From NCBI GenBank assembly GCA_946615965.1, contig CAMOIC010000001.1, positions 1 through 64,000 of the forward strand: a stretch of 64,000 nt of DNA, written 5' to 3'. A program made the translations under genes and the position numbers. The notes under the pieces are model-generated. The model was not told the origin of the DNA and searched no databases. It was given only the letters and a program-made list of their open reading frames with translations. Positions 16,972-25,761 of this stretch are shown here, in pieces. The stretch comes from UBA3700 sp002372775. Lineage in GTDB: Bacteria > Bacillota > Clostridia > Christensenellales > UBA3700. Position 1 is the stretch's first letter; every line of letters starts with the position of its first letter.

Positions 16972-18678
16972 ATGTTAACATCTTTATCTGTTAAGAATAT
17001 CGCATTAATTGATTCCTTAGAAGTTGAGTTTTCTAAGGGACTTAATGTTTTGTCTGGCGAAACAGGTGCTGGTAAATCTATTATTATTGATTCTATTAAT
17101 TTCGTTCTTGGAAAAAGAGCAGATAAATCTTTAATAAGATATGGTGAAGAGCAAGCTTCTGTTACTGCTTTTTTTGATATCTCTTCCTCAGATAAAGCAA
17201 AAGAAATATTAAACGAATTCGATATAGATATTGAAGACGAGTTAATGATTAAGCGTACTATGACTATTGATGGCAAAAACTCTTGCAATATTAATGGTCA
17301 AAAAGTAACACTTGCTATGCTTAAGCAATTAACTTCTACACTTGTAGATATCTATGGTCAAAATGATTCAAATTTCATTCTTAATCCTGATTCTCATTTA
17401 GATATTTTGGATGATTATGGATATGCTAAAATAGGAAAATTAAAAGAAAAACAATCTGAGATTTATAAGCTTTTTAAAGATACATGTCAAAAATTGAAAG
17501 AATATGGTTCATTTTCTGATGTTGCTAAGAATATAGATTTATATGAATATCAGATTAATGAAATTAAAGAAGCTAATATTCAAGATGGAGAAGAGGAAGA
17601 ATTAATGGCTATTCGCCATAAAATGAACAATTCTCAATCTGTGATTTCTTCATTATCTCAAGCCTTTGAATCAATAAATGGAGATCAACTTGATACAAAT
17701 ATAATATCTTTAATTTCTAATGCAATTTCAGAGCTTAATAAAGTGTCAGAATATGATGATAGAATTGAAGATTTAATAAATAGATTAGATTCTGCAAAAA
17801 TAGATTTAAAAGACGTAGCAGCAACTGTAGAAGAGATTGCTGATGAATCAGAATTTGATCCAGAAAGACTTGCTCAAATTGAAGAGAGAATTTCTCAAAT
17901 TAGATTAATCAAGAGAAAATACGGATCTACTGTTGAAGAAATCAATGAATACTTAGAAAGCGTTCAAGAAAAATATGATTTCTTAAATGGTGGCGAAGAA
18001 AAGATAAAAGACTTAGAGATAGATAAGGTTAATTATCTAAAAGATATGTATAACAACGCTGTTGCTTTATCTAAGGCAAGAAAAGAAGTAGCAAATGAAT
18101 TATCTCTAAAGATAGAGAAAGAATTACAAGAACTTGGCATGAAAGATGCTAAATTCGTTGCTTCATTTAATGAAATTCCTGATATAGATTCATTAGAATC
18201 TGTTCCAGAAAACGGATTGGATGAAATGGAGTTTATGTTCTCTGCTAATAAAGGACAACCTGTAAGAGAATTAACTAAGATTATCTCTGGTGGTGAATTA
18301 TCTAGATTCACATTAGCTTTAAAGAATACTATAGCTAATCTAGATGGTATTAATACTATGATATTCGATGAAATCGATTCAGGAATATCTGGCCATATTG
18401 CTCAAGTTGTTGCAGAAAAGCTTTATTCTATATCTAAAGATAGACAAGTTCTTGCGATTACTCATTTACCACAACTTGCTGCAATGGCTGATACAAACTA
18501 TCTAATAGAGAAATCTTCAGATGATAAAACAACAAAGACATCATTAAACATCTTAGATAAAGATAGTTTAGTAAATGAGATTATAAGATTAATAGGCGGA
18601 GAGACTAGTGCAAACTTTGCAAAACCTCATGCTATTGAAATGATAGATAATGCTAGAAAGATTAAGGACAAAATTTAA
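16972..18678 (+). CDS. recN: DNA repair protein RecN
   Basis: This 568-residue SMC-like ATPase has Walker A GETGAGKS near residue 31, long coiled coils from about 150 to 370, the ABC signature ISGGELSRFTLALK and Walker B MIFDEIDSGISG. RecN acts early at double-strand breaks. It follows argR by one base. No LexA-box-like element is visible directly upstream, so it is probably transcribed from the nadK promoter. Confidence 0.96.
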   Translation: MLTSLSVKNIALIDSLEVEFSKGLNVLSGETGAGKSIIIDSINFVLGKRADKSLIRYGEEQASVTAFFDISSSDKAKEILNEFDIDIEDELMIKRTMTIDGKNSCNINGQKVTLAMLKQLTSTLVDIYGQNDSNFILNPDSHLDILDDYGYAKIGKLKEKQSEIYKLFKDTCQKLKEYGSFSDVAKNIDLYEYQINEIKEANIQDGEEEELMAIRHKMNNSQSVISSLSQAFESINGDQLDTNIISLISNAISELNKVSEYDDRIEDLINRLDSAKIDLKDVAATVEEIADESEFDPERLAQIEERISQIRLIKRKYGSTVEEINEYLESVQEKYDFLNGGEEKIKDLEIDKVNYLKDMYNNAVALSKARKEVANELSLKIEKELQELGMKDAKFVASFNEIPDIDSLESVPENGLDEMEFMFSANKGQPVRELTKIISGGELSRFTLALKNTIANLDGINTMIFDEIDSGISGHIAQVVAEKLYSISKDRQVLAITHLPQLAAMADTNYLIEKSSDDKTTKTSLNILDKDSLVNEIIRLIGGETSANFAKPHAIEMIDNARKIKDKI

Positions 18679-18680
18679 AA

Positions 18681-19034
18681 ATGCTATTTAGACAATTACT
18701 AATTAATTACGTATATAAATATGTTTCAATATTCTCAATTGCTAAAAAGAATTGGTTTTATAAGATACTAAAGTGTTTGTTCATTTCAGTATTTATTATT
18801 CCATTTGCAATATTGAGTTCTATTGGACTTTTAATTGATATGATTCTTGTAATACCAAGTTATTGGCCAGTAATAGGATTTATATGTTATATAATCACTA
18901 AGGTAGTAAATTTCATTCCTTGGCTATTACATTGGATTATCATGATACCAGATGCAATATTTAAGACTGAAGTCTATGATATATATGTAGATGGATTATC
19001 TTTAGTTGGAGAAGACGATATTATTCAACAATAA
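18681..19034 (+). CDS. Small hydrophobic membrane protein
   Basis: I do not recognise this 117-residue protein. It is strongly hydrophobic, with likely membrane segments around residues 30-58, 62-80 and 83-95, and a short acidic tail ending in GEDDIIQQ. It begins 2 nt after recN with no clear ribosome site, so it may be translationally coupled. It opens a run of small membrane and zinc-ribbon proteins. Confidence 0.68.
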   Translation: MLFRQLLINYVYKYVSIFSIAKKNWFYKILKCLFISVFIIPFAILSSIGLLIDMILVIPSYWPVIGFICYIITKVVNFIPWLLHWIIMIPDAIFKTEVYDIYVDGLSLVGEDDIIQQ

Positions 19035-19054
19035 GTATTAATTTGGAGGATATT

Positions 19055-19738
19055 ATGAAATACGAAGATAATAACAAAAAGATTGTTCTAACAAAAAGAT
19101 GTCCAAATTGTGGCAGACTAGTTGTTAGTCATGAAGATCGCTGCACAAGATGTGGTTATTATTTTCATGTTAATCAAGAATATATATCTCGTACTCCAGT
19201 ATTTAAAATTGTATGTGTTATAATTGGAATAATTTTGGCAATCGTCAATCTTTGTTGCATGGTATACAATATCGAACATGATAATAGATTAATGGCTTTT
19301 GCAAATTTTTTAGATATTATCTTAAACTCAGTATTATTTTTTGGGTTAGTAACTATATCATATAGAATCGACGCTCTAGAAAACGACAAAGAAAATAATA
19401 AAAAAATTCGTGACTTAGAACTAACAATTGAAGAGCTTATTAGAGAGATTAATATAAGTAATCAACAAAAGTATATTAATCCAAATGAGACAAAAAACAA
19501 TAAAGATTCAGACATAACTAATACCTCAATTAATATTAATGAATACTCTAAAAATGAGAGTATAAATATAAATTCCGACAATAAAACAAAAATACTTCCT
19601 ATTTTAGTTAATAATGGAACTATACAGTGTCCAATGTGTGGACAAAAGCAAAATAGCAACCGCACTGTTTGTTTTAATTGTGGACAAAAGTTTACTAATG
19701 ATGCGCCAATCGATGATATTCCTGTAGATGAAGGATAG
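19055..19738 (+). CDS. Membrane protein with N- and C-terminal zinc ribbons
   Basis: The 227-residue protein has a four-cysteine ribbon near the N terminus (CPNCG ... CTRCG), two membrane helices at roughly residues 48-70 and 85-105, a polar asparagine-rich linker, and a second ribbon near the C terminus (CPMCGQ ... CFNCGQ). Both ribbons are expected in the cytoplasm. ATG 19055 follows TTTGGAGGA; an upstream in-frame TTG lies in that site. Function unknown. Confidence 0.75.
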   Translation: MKYEDNNKKIVLTKRCPNCGRLVVSHEDRCTRCGYYFHVNQEYISRTPVFKIVCVIIGIILAIVNLCCMVYNIEHDNRLMAFANFLDIILNSVLFFGLVTISYRIDALENDKENNKKIRDLELTIEELIREINISNQQKYINPNETKNNKDSDITNTSININEYSKNESININSDNKTKILPILVNNGTIQCPMCGQKQNSNRTVCFNCGQKFTNDAPIDDIPVDEG

Positions 19739-19784
19739 AGTCAATCATAATTATTCGTAAAATAATACACTAGATGAGTCAAAT

Positions 19785-19955
19785 ATGGATATTAAGAAAA
19801 TTTTAGATTACAATAATAGATGTTTAGAACTAGACCGTAAATATTCAAAAGAATACATGCATTTAAAAGAATTGACGGAGAAAGTATCTTTAAAGCAAAA
19901 AAAATATTATGAACTATGTGATAAGCTTGACGAATTATATAGTATCGGAAAATAA
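19785..19955 (+). CDS. Small ORF (56 residues), helical and charged, possibly the frameshifted N terminus of the next gene
   Basis: This ATG-initiated frame encodes a lysine- and glutamate-rich, probably coiled-coil peptide with no cysteine cluster or membrane segment. It overlaps the following gene by 47 nt in another frame and ends at an A-rich stretch (19949-19958). Its last residues lead smoothly, in character, into the KKINEKHPN segment of the next frame. That is what a single-base indel would look like. A separate small coupled protein is the alternative. Only a weak GATGAG precedes it. Confidence 0.45.
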   Translation: MDIKKILDYNNRCLELDRKYSKEYMHLKELTEKVSLKQKKYYELCDKLDELYSIGK

Positions 19956-20901
19956 AAAGATTAATGAAAAACATCCAAATCTAATAAAGTATGATAAGAA
20001 TAAAACCGTATTTGAAAATTTATTAGAACTTGAAAATCTATACATAGAGGACAATGAAAAATACCTAATCATATCAGAATCTTCAAAAGAGATTCCCGAA
20101 CTTATTGAAGCAAAAAAATTAGAAACAGACAGGGAAAAAGCATTGATGGACTATGCTTTATCCGTTATGGATTTTGAAAATCAGAAGAATGATATACAAG
20201 ATAAATTGTTTTCAGAAGAATATTTAAACAAAATGTATGAATATGCAGATAAAGGTGTTTTTATATTCTTTATAGACACTCCAGCTTTACCGATTTTAGA
20301 CAATGATGTTACAGAAAAAGATTTTTTAGATTCACTTAAAATAAGCAATTACGAAAATGTGCGCATTTTATTTTCACATTTACTTAATGCTCCAGTAAAA
20401 TATGAACCATTAATAAAAAAATGTGAAGACATATATAGTGTTATAGATAATCTTAGATTAGGTTATTATAGATCTGCAGCTAGAACTCTATTTGTTTTAC
20501 TTGAAAGTGAACACAAAAATGTCGCCAATATTTACAACGGTTTTATTAAAAATAAAGAAGAATATAAAAATGGATATGAAAGAGCTTGTAAGATTTCTGA
20601 GTTTGTAAAATTCTCAAATATGACACGAATAGAAAACTACTGGAACAAGATAAATTCATATTATCAAAAAATTGTAACATCATCTGATAATTATATAGAT
20701 AGAAATGCCATTGTACATGGAGATTATAATTCTAGCAAATTAGTATTGACAGACAATGATGTATTAAAGCTAGTCCTATTGTATTTATGTTTTAAAACAA
20801 TTGGCGATTATTTACAAAATAACGAAGAAATCACAAAAGAGATACTTCAGTATTATACAATACACATAGCCCAAGAATGTAAGCGTAATAAAAAGGAGTA
20901 G
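19909..20901 (+). CDS. Uncharacterised cytoplasmic protein
   Basis: I do not recognise this 330-residue, mostly helical, charged protein. No membrane segment or catalytic motif stands out. A conserved-looking block near the C terminus (IDRNAIVHGDYNSSKL then a hydrophobic helix) recalls the RNAIVHG-type motif of HEPN/abi-like helical domains, but this is only a resemblance. The start is uncertain: ATG 19909 has no ribosome site, and the first 14 residues read unlike the rest. See the overlapping small ORF. Confidence 0.62.
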   Translation: MNYVISLTNYIVSENKKINEKHPNLIKYDKNKTVFENLLELENLYIEDNEKYLIISESSKEIPELIEAKKLETDREKALMDYALSVMDFENQKNDIQDKLFSEEYLNKMYEYADKGVFIFFIDTPALPILDNDVTEKDFLDSLKISNYENVRILFSHLLNAPVKYEPLIKKCEDIYSVIDNLRLGYYRSAARTLFVLLESEHKNVANIYNGFIKNKEEYKNGYERACKISEFVKFSNMTRIENYWNKINSYYQKIVTSSDNYIDRNAIVHGDYNSSKLVLTDNDVLKLVLLYLCFKTIGDYLQNNEEITKEILQYYTIHIAQECKRNKKE

Positions 20902-20972
20902 ATATAATAAAACTTCTTTTCTAGCAATAATCCTTCAATTTTTATATAATTAAATTATGAGGGGGTATTACT

Positions 20973-22154
20973 ATGAGAAAGAGAAGATTATCTGTTCTTG
21001 CTAAGACACTTATCACTTTTGCAAGCGTTATTGCGCTTATAATTGTTCTAGCAGCTTCATATGTTGTATACATCTTTGCTAGCTACTATAGAGTAGGCGA
21101 TCAAGACTTATCTATTACATCAAATACGCCTTCAGAATTTAGTGCTGTATCAGTAGATACAGTGTATTCAATAACGACATATAATATCGGATTTGGAGCA
21201 TATTCTCAGGATTATACATTCTTTATGGATACTGGTTATGATAAAGATGGCAATAAAACAGCAGGCCATTGGGGTAAAGCGTTATCCGAAGAAGATGTAA
21301 TCTTTAATACAAAAGGTGCTATAAAAACAATATCAGATATTAATCCTGATTTTGCTATGTTCCAAGAAGTAGATACTAATTCAACAAGATCTTATCATGT
21401 TAATCAATATGAGATGATAACATCAGCATTCCCTGTACTTGATGCGGTATTTTGCTTAAATTTCCATAGTGCATATCTTCCTTATCCTTTATATGATATG
21501 CATGGATCTGTAGAAGCTGGTCTTACTACATTATCTAGATATAAGATTCAATCTGCACAAAGAAAAGAGTATACAATCTCATCATCATTCTCTAAATTAT
21601 TCGATTTAGATAGATGTTTTGAAGTAAATGTTATCAATGTATCAAATGGAAAGAAATTATATGTAGTAAATTCACATATGTCAGCATATGATGAAGGCGG
21701 TGTAATTAGAGCTCAACAAATTAAGGAATTAAACGACTTCTTATCTGCATGTCAAGAAGAAGGTTCCTATGTTATTGTTGGTGGCGATTTTAACCATGAT
21801 TTATTAACATATAATCCAGATTACACATATAACAAAGATACTAATAGAGTATTTGGGATGACAAAGAAAGCTCCAGATTGGCTAAGCTTCTTCTTTAATA
21901 AAGATGGTTCATCATCACTTATCGATGGATATAAAGTTATTGCATCAGATAATTCTCCAACATGTAGAAATAATGATATAGAGTGGATTCCAGATGAATC
22001 ATTTGTTTGCGCTGTAGATGGATATATCATTTCATCAAATATTGTTGTAGATTCAATTGAAAATATAAAAACAACAAATGGTAAGAAAGGAATTGATGGA
22101 TTTGCATATTCAGATCATGAACCAGTGTTGTTAAAATTCAAATTAGCCGCTTAA
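20973..22154 (+). CDS. Membrane-anchored endonuclease/exonuclease/phosphatase family protein
   Basis: The 393-residue protein has one N-terminal membrane helix (about residues 10-34) followed by an EEP (DNase I-like) fold. Motifs are TTYNIGFGAY, MFQEVD (metal Glu), VVNSHMSAYD (catalytic His), GGDFNHD (Asp/Asn) and the terminal YSDHEPVLL (Asp-His). The domain should be outside the cell. Substrates in this family range from DNA to phospholipids and inositol phosphates and cannot be told here. The ribosome site GAGGGGGT is strong. Confidence 0.85.
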   Translation: MRKRRLSVLAKTLITFASVIALIIVLAASYVVYIFASYYRVGDQDLSITSNTPSEFSAVSVDTVYSITTYNIGFGAYSQDYTFFMDTGYDKDGNKTAGHWGKALSEEDVIFNTKGAIKTISDINPDFAMFQEVDTNSTRSYHVNQYEMITSAFPVLDAVFCLNFHSAYLPYPLYDMHGSVEAGLTTLSRYKIQSAQRKEYTISSSFSKLFDLDRCFEVNVINVSNGKKLYVVNSHMSAYDEGGVIRAQQIKELNDFLSACQEEGSYVIVGGDFNHDLLTYNPDYTYNKDTNRVFGMTKKAPDWLSFFFNKDGSSSLIDGYKVIASDNSPTCRNNDIEWIPDESFVCAVDGYIISSNIVVDSIENIKTTNGKKGIDGFAYSDHEPVLLKFKLAA

Positions 22155-22215
22155 TTTTAAGTTAAGGAAATAATGAAATAATATTTTTGGAGCTAATTAA
22201 TAGGGAGATAAAATA

Positions 22216-22677
22216 ATGAAAGTTAGATGTAAAGTTTGTGGTAAAGTATTCGATGTAGATGATTCTTACAACAAGACCATCTACTGTCCATTTTGTGCAA
22301 GCAATTTACACAATCCTAATTATGCAGAAGCAACTAAACAACCTGTAGCTTCTCAATCTGCAAGAGTTGCTGAAATTCCAGTACAACCAAGCAAAGTTCA
22401 AGAAAAAGAAACACAAAAGAAGAAAAAAGAAGGATTCTTTGATAATCCAGGTTCTACATTACAATTACTTGGAGAAATCACTTTTGTTTTAGGTTTCTTA
22501 GCTGTTATCATTTCAGGCATCGTTTTAATGATTGCTGATGACGCATTTACCGGCTTAATTATTTTAGTAGCTGGTATATTTGGAATATTCCTTGTTTCCT
22601 TCTCAATTATTGGCTTTGGTAGACTAGTTGAGAATTCAGATAAAATAACAAAAAGATTAACTAAAAAAGACAATTAA
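22216..22677 (+). CDS. Zinc-ribbon membrane protein
   Basis: The 153-residue protein begins with a short ribbon (CKVCGKVF ... CPFC), has a charged linker with lysine and glutamine runs, and then two membrane helices at about residues 82-105 and 110-135. This resembles small zinc-ribbon domain membrane proteins of Clostridia. Function unknown. GGGAG lies about 9 nt before the ATG. Confidence 0.75.
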   Translation: MKVRCKVCGKVFDVDDSYNKTIYCPFCASNLHNPNYAEATKQPVASQSARVAEIPVQPSKVQEKETQKKKKEGFFDNPGSTLQLLGEITFVLGFLAVIISGIVLMIADDAFTGLIILVAGIFGIFLVSFSIIGFGRLVENSDKITKRLTKKDN

Positions 22678-22704
22678 AATTAACACAACTTAGAGTAAAA
22701 CTCT

Positions 22705-22733
22705 TTTAATTATTACGCTAGTTAATATATAAT
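22705..22733 (+). promoter_or_regulatory. Probable purB promoter with CG-containing spacer
   Basis: TATAAT at 22728-22733 with a weak TTTAAT at -35 (22705-22710). The spacer begins TATTACGC, close to the element in the pepP and asp23 promoters. Confidence 0.5.
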
Positions 22734-22765
22734 ATATTACGTAATGATTAAAGGAGTTATTTTTT

Positions 22766-24199
22766 ATGGCATTTTCATATGTAGATCCACTAGTAACAAG
22801 ATATGCAACTAAGCCAATGCTTGAACAATTTTCAGAAGAAACAAGAATGATTCTTTGGAGAAAACTTTGGGTAGCTTTAGCTGAAAGCGAAAAAGAACTT
22901 GGTTTAAAACAAATTTCTCAAGAGCAAATCGATGAATTAAAAGCATACGTTAACGATATTAACTTTGACGTAGCTAAAGAAAGAGAAAAGATTGTAAGAC
23001 ATGACGTTATGGCTTATGTTTATGCATATGGTCAACAATGTCCAAAAGCTGCTGGTATTATCCACCTTGGTGCTACAAGCTGCTACGTTACAGATAACTC
23101 TGACGCTATTATTTATCATGACGCATTAGTTAAGGTTAGAAATAAGCTTGTAAACGTTATGGATAAATTATCTAAGTTTGCTAAAGAATATGCTGGTATG
23201 CCAACTCTTGGTTATACACACTTACAACCAGCTCAACTTGTAACAGTTGGTAAAAGAGCTGCTCTTTGGTTACAAGATTTACAACTTGATTATGAAAACC
23301 TTACATATTTAATTAACAACACAAGACTTCGTGGTGTTAAGGGAACAACAGGAACTCAAGCAAGCTTCCTTGAATTATTCGATGGAGATCATGATAAGGT
23401 TAAAGAATTAAATAAATTAGTTTGCAAGAAAATGGGATTTGATAAATATTTCTCAGTTTCTGGTCAAACATATACAAGAAAATACGATTACAACATTTTA
23501 TCTGGGCTATCTCAAGTAGCTCAATCTGCATATAAGTTTGCAAATGATGTAAGAATTCTACAAAGCTTTAAGGAAATCGAAGAACCATTTGAAAAGACAC
23601 AAATCGGTTCATCTGCTATGGCATATAAGAGAAATCCTATGAGAAGTGAAAGAATCTGCTCACTTTCTAGATATGTTATGACACTTCCAGAAAATGCAGC
23701 TCAAACAGCAGCTACACAATGGATGGAAAGAACTCTAGACGACTCAGCAAATAGACGTCTTGTTATGGCTCAAGCATTCTTAACAATCGATGCTATCCTT
23801 GAAATTTATATGAACGTTGTAGATGGTATGGTTGTATATGATAAAGTTATCGAAAAGAGATTAATGGCTGAGCTTCCATTTATGTCAACAGAAGTTATCT
23901 TAATGGAATGCGTTAAGGCTGGCGGAGATAGACAAGCATTACATGAAAGAATCCGTGTTCATTCAATGGACGCTGCAATGCAAGTTAAGAAATACGGTAA
24001 GGACAATGACTTAATCGATAGAATTAAGAAAGATCCAGCATTTGCTGCCATTGCAGATAAAATCGATTCTTTATTAGATCCTAAGAACTTTATCGGTAGA
24101 GCAAAAGAGCAAACACTTGAATATATCGACGAAGTTATCAATCCTATCTTAGAAGAGAATAAGGAAATCTTAGGAGCGAAAGGTCAAGTTAACGTATAG
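22766..24199 (+). CDS. purB: Adenylosuccinate lyase
   Basis: At 477 residues it is a full-length fumarase/aspartase superfamily lyase. Motifs are RHDVMAYVYAY, HLGATSCYVTDN, TLGYTHLQPAQLVT and the signature loop GSSAMAYKRNPMRSE. It cleaves SAICAR and adenylosuccinate in purine synthesis. TAAAGGAG precedes the ATG. It stands alone, not in a pur cluster, and is closed by a terminator shared with the converging tRNA-Trp gene. Confidence 0.96.
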   Translation: MAFSYVDPLVTRYATKPMLEQFSEETRMILWRKLWVALAESEKELGLKQISQEQIDELKAYVNDINFDVAKEREKIVRHDVMAYVYAYGQQCPKAAGIIHLGATSCYVTDNSDAIIYHDALVKVRNKLVNVMDKLSKFAKEYAGMPTLGYTHLQPAQLVTVGKRAALWLQDLQLDYENLTYLINNTRLRGVKGTTGTQASFLELFDGDHDKVKELNKLVCKKMGFDKYFSVSGQTYTRKYDYNILSGLSQVAQSAYKFANDVRILQSFKEIEEPFEKTQIGSSAMAYKRNPMRSERICSLSRYVMTLPENAAQTAATQWMERTLDDSANRRLVMAQAFLTIDAILEIYMNVVDGMVVYDKVIEKRLMAELPFMSTEVILMECVKAGGDRQALHERIRVHSMDAAMQVKKYGKDNDLIDRIKKDPAFAAIADKIDSLLDPKNFIGRAKEQTLEYIDEVINPILEENKEILGAKGQVNV

Positions 24200-24209
24200 A
24201 ATAAAAATA

Positions 24210-24240
24210 AAAAAGTCTCAAACTTAATTGAGACTTTTTT
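24210..24240. terminator. Bidirectional terminator between purB and tRNA-Trp
   Basis: AAAAAGTCTCA (24210-24220) pairs with TGAGACTTTTT (24229-24239). T-runs follow the stem on both strands, and the tRNA 3' end lies at 24241. Confidence 0.88.
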
Positions 24241-24315
24241 TGGCAGGGGAGACGCGACTCGAACACGCAACCGACGGTTTTGGAGACCGTAGCCCTACCA
24301 TTGGGCCACTCCCCT
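24241..24315 (-). tRNA. tRNA-Trp (anticodon CCA)
   Basis: The reverse strand folds as a complete cloverleaf with AGGGGAG/CTCCCCT acceptor, anticodon stem ACGGT/ACCGT, loop CTCCAAA (CCA anticodon), T-arm GTTCGAGTC and an encoded 3' GCCA. Confidence 0.97.
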
Positions 24316-24331
24316 ATATAAAAACATAAAT

Positions 24332-24360
24332 ATTATATAAGTAGAAAGAGTTAGTGTCAA
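24332..24360 (-). promoter_or_regulatory. Consensus promoter of tRNA-Trp
   Basis: On the minus strand TTGACA (24360-24355), exactly 17 bp and TATAAT (24337-24332): a perfect consensus, as expected for a stable RNA. It lies within 21 bp of the divergent proC start. Confidence 0.9.
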
Positions 24361-24380
24361 GAAGAAAAGGAGAAAATAAA

Positions 24381-25175
24381 ATGGAATACAAGTATAAACT
24401 AGGATTTTTAGGAGCAGGTAATATGGCTAAGGCTATAGCATCTGGAGTTCTATCATCTAAGTTGTTAAATAAAGATCAAATGATTATGTCAAGACAATCA
24501 GAAAATGGCTCATTTGAAGGCATTAAAATAATAACAGATAACAACTTCATATTAAACAACTGTGAATTTGTAGTCCTAGCTGTAAAACCACAAATTTTCA
24601 ATTCATTAAAAGAAACAGGATTATTTAGCAGTGAAAACTGTGCATGCGTTATATCAATAATGGCTGGTGTTAAAGCTGAAAAAATTGAATCAGTTTTCAC
24701 AAATGGTGCAAAAGTAGTTAGAGTAATGCCTAATACTCCATGTGCTGTTGGTTTAGGTATGGTTTGTATCGCTAAAAATGACGCTACAAAAGAACAAAAT
24801 GAATTCTGCGAGAAAATATTCAAGGGAACTGCAAAAACTGCTCTAATTGACGAAAATCTATTCGATGCGGTTACATCTATAAGTGGTTCAGGTCCTGCAT
24901 ATGTATATTATTTTATAAAATCCATGATAGATGCAGGTGTTGAAGGCGGATTATCTTTAGAAGATTCTAAACTTTTAACATTACAAACAGTAGTAGGTGC
25001 TGCTAAGATGGTTGAAACATCTTCTGATGACTTATCTACTTTAATCCAAAAAGTATGCTCAAAAGGCGGTACAACAATTCAAGCTATTGATACTTTCAAT
25101 AATTATGAAATCGATAAAAAGATTAATGAAGGTATTCAAAAGTGTAGACTAAGAAGTGAGGAACTATCTAAATAA
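24381..25175 (+). CDS. proC: Pyrroline-5-carboxylate reductase
   Basis: The 264-residue protein has the Rossmann start LGFLGAGNMAKAIASG, the VRVMPNTPCAVG segment and the ProC signature SGSGPAYVYYFIKSMIDAG. It makes proline from P5C with NAD(P)H. ATG 24381 follows AAAAGGAG; an in-frame GTG at 24354 would overlap the divergent tRNA promoter and is rejected. rnhA overlaps its stop by one base. Confidence 0.95.
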   Translation: MEYKYKLGFLGAGNMAKAIASGVLSSKLLNKDQMIMSRQSENGSFEGIKIITDNNFILNNCEFVVLAVKPQIFNSLKETGLFSSENCACVISIMAGVKAEKIESVFTNGAKVVRVMPNTPCAVGLGMVCIAKNDATKEQNEFCEKIFKGTAKTALIDENLFDAVTSISGSGPAYVYYFIKSMIDAGVEGGLSLEDSKLLTLQTVVGAAKMVETSSDDLSTLIQKVCSKGGTTIQAIDTFNNYEIDKKINEGIQKCRLRSEELSK

Positions 25176-25615
25176 TGAAAGAAGTTACAATTTATACTGA
25201 TGGTGCATGTTCTGGAAATCCTGGTCCTGGTGGATGGGGCGTTGTTTTAATGTACAACAGCGCTAAAAAGGAATTATCTGGATACGAAGAGAACACAACA
25301 AACAATAGAATGGAGTTATTAGCCGCTATTAAAGGTTTAAGCGCGTTAAAAGAGCCATGTAATGTTTCTCTTTATTCCGATTCAGCATACCTTTGTAATG
25401 GCGTAAATGAGGGTTGGTTATATTATTGGAAAAATAACAATTGGAGATCTAAATCTAAATCCGATGTTAAGAATGTAGATTTATGGGAAGAATTATTAAA
25501 GCTTATGAATGTACATAAAATTACTTTTATAAAAGTAAAAGGACATGCGGATAATGAGTTTAATAATAGATGTGACCAACTAGCAACTAGTGCATATTTA
25601 AACCATAAAGAATAA
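25175..25615 (+). CDS. rnhA: Ribonuclease HI
   Basis: The 146-residue protein has the full DEDD site: YTDGACSGNPGPGGWG (Asp), NNRMELLA (Glu), YSDSAYL (Asp) and KGHADNEFNNRCDQLA (His and Asp). It cuts the RNA strand of RNA-DNA hybrids. It is coupled to proC by a one-base overlap. Confidence 0.96.
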   Translation: MKEVTIYTDGACSGNPGPGGWGVVLMYNSAKKELSGYEENTTNNRMELLAAIKGLSALKEPCNVSLYSDSAYLCNGVNEGWLYYWKNNNWRSKSKSDVKNVDLWEELLKLMNVHKITFIKVKGHADNEFNNRCDQLATSAYLNHKE

Positions 25616-25652
25616 ATATGGATAAAAAATATTGTTTTATGGACTGATTTGT

Positions 25653-25681
25653 TTGTCTTAAATTCTCATATATAGTAAACT
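25653..25681 (+). promoter_or_regulatory. Promoter of the Na/Pi cotransporter gene
   Basis: TTGTCT (25653-25658), 17 bp and TAAACT (25676-25681), about 80 bp before the start codon. Confidence 0.55.
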
Positions 25682-25761
25682 AGATACTAGTAAGTATATA
25701 AGTGAATTAAAGAAAATCGTTTACCAGGGTGGTAAGCAAAAACAGAGAGGAGATTACTAAA

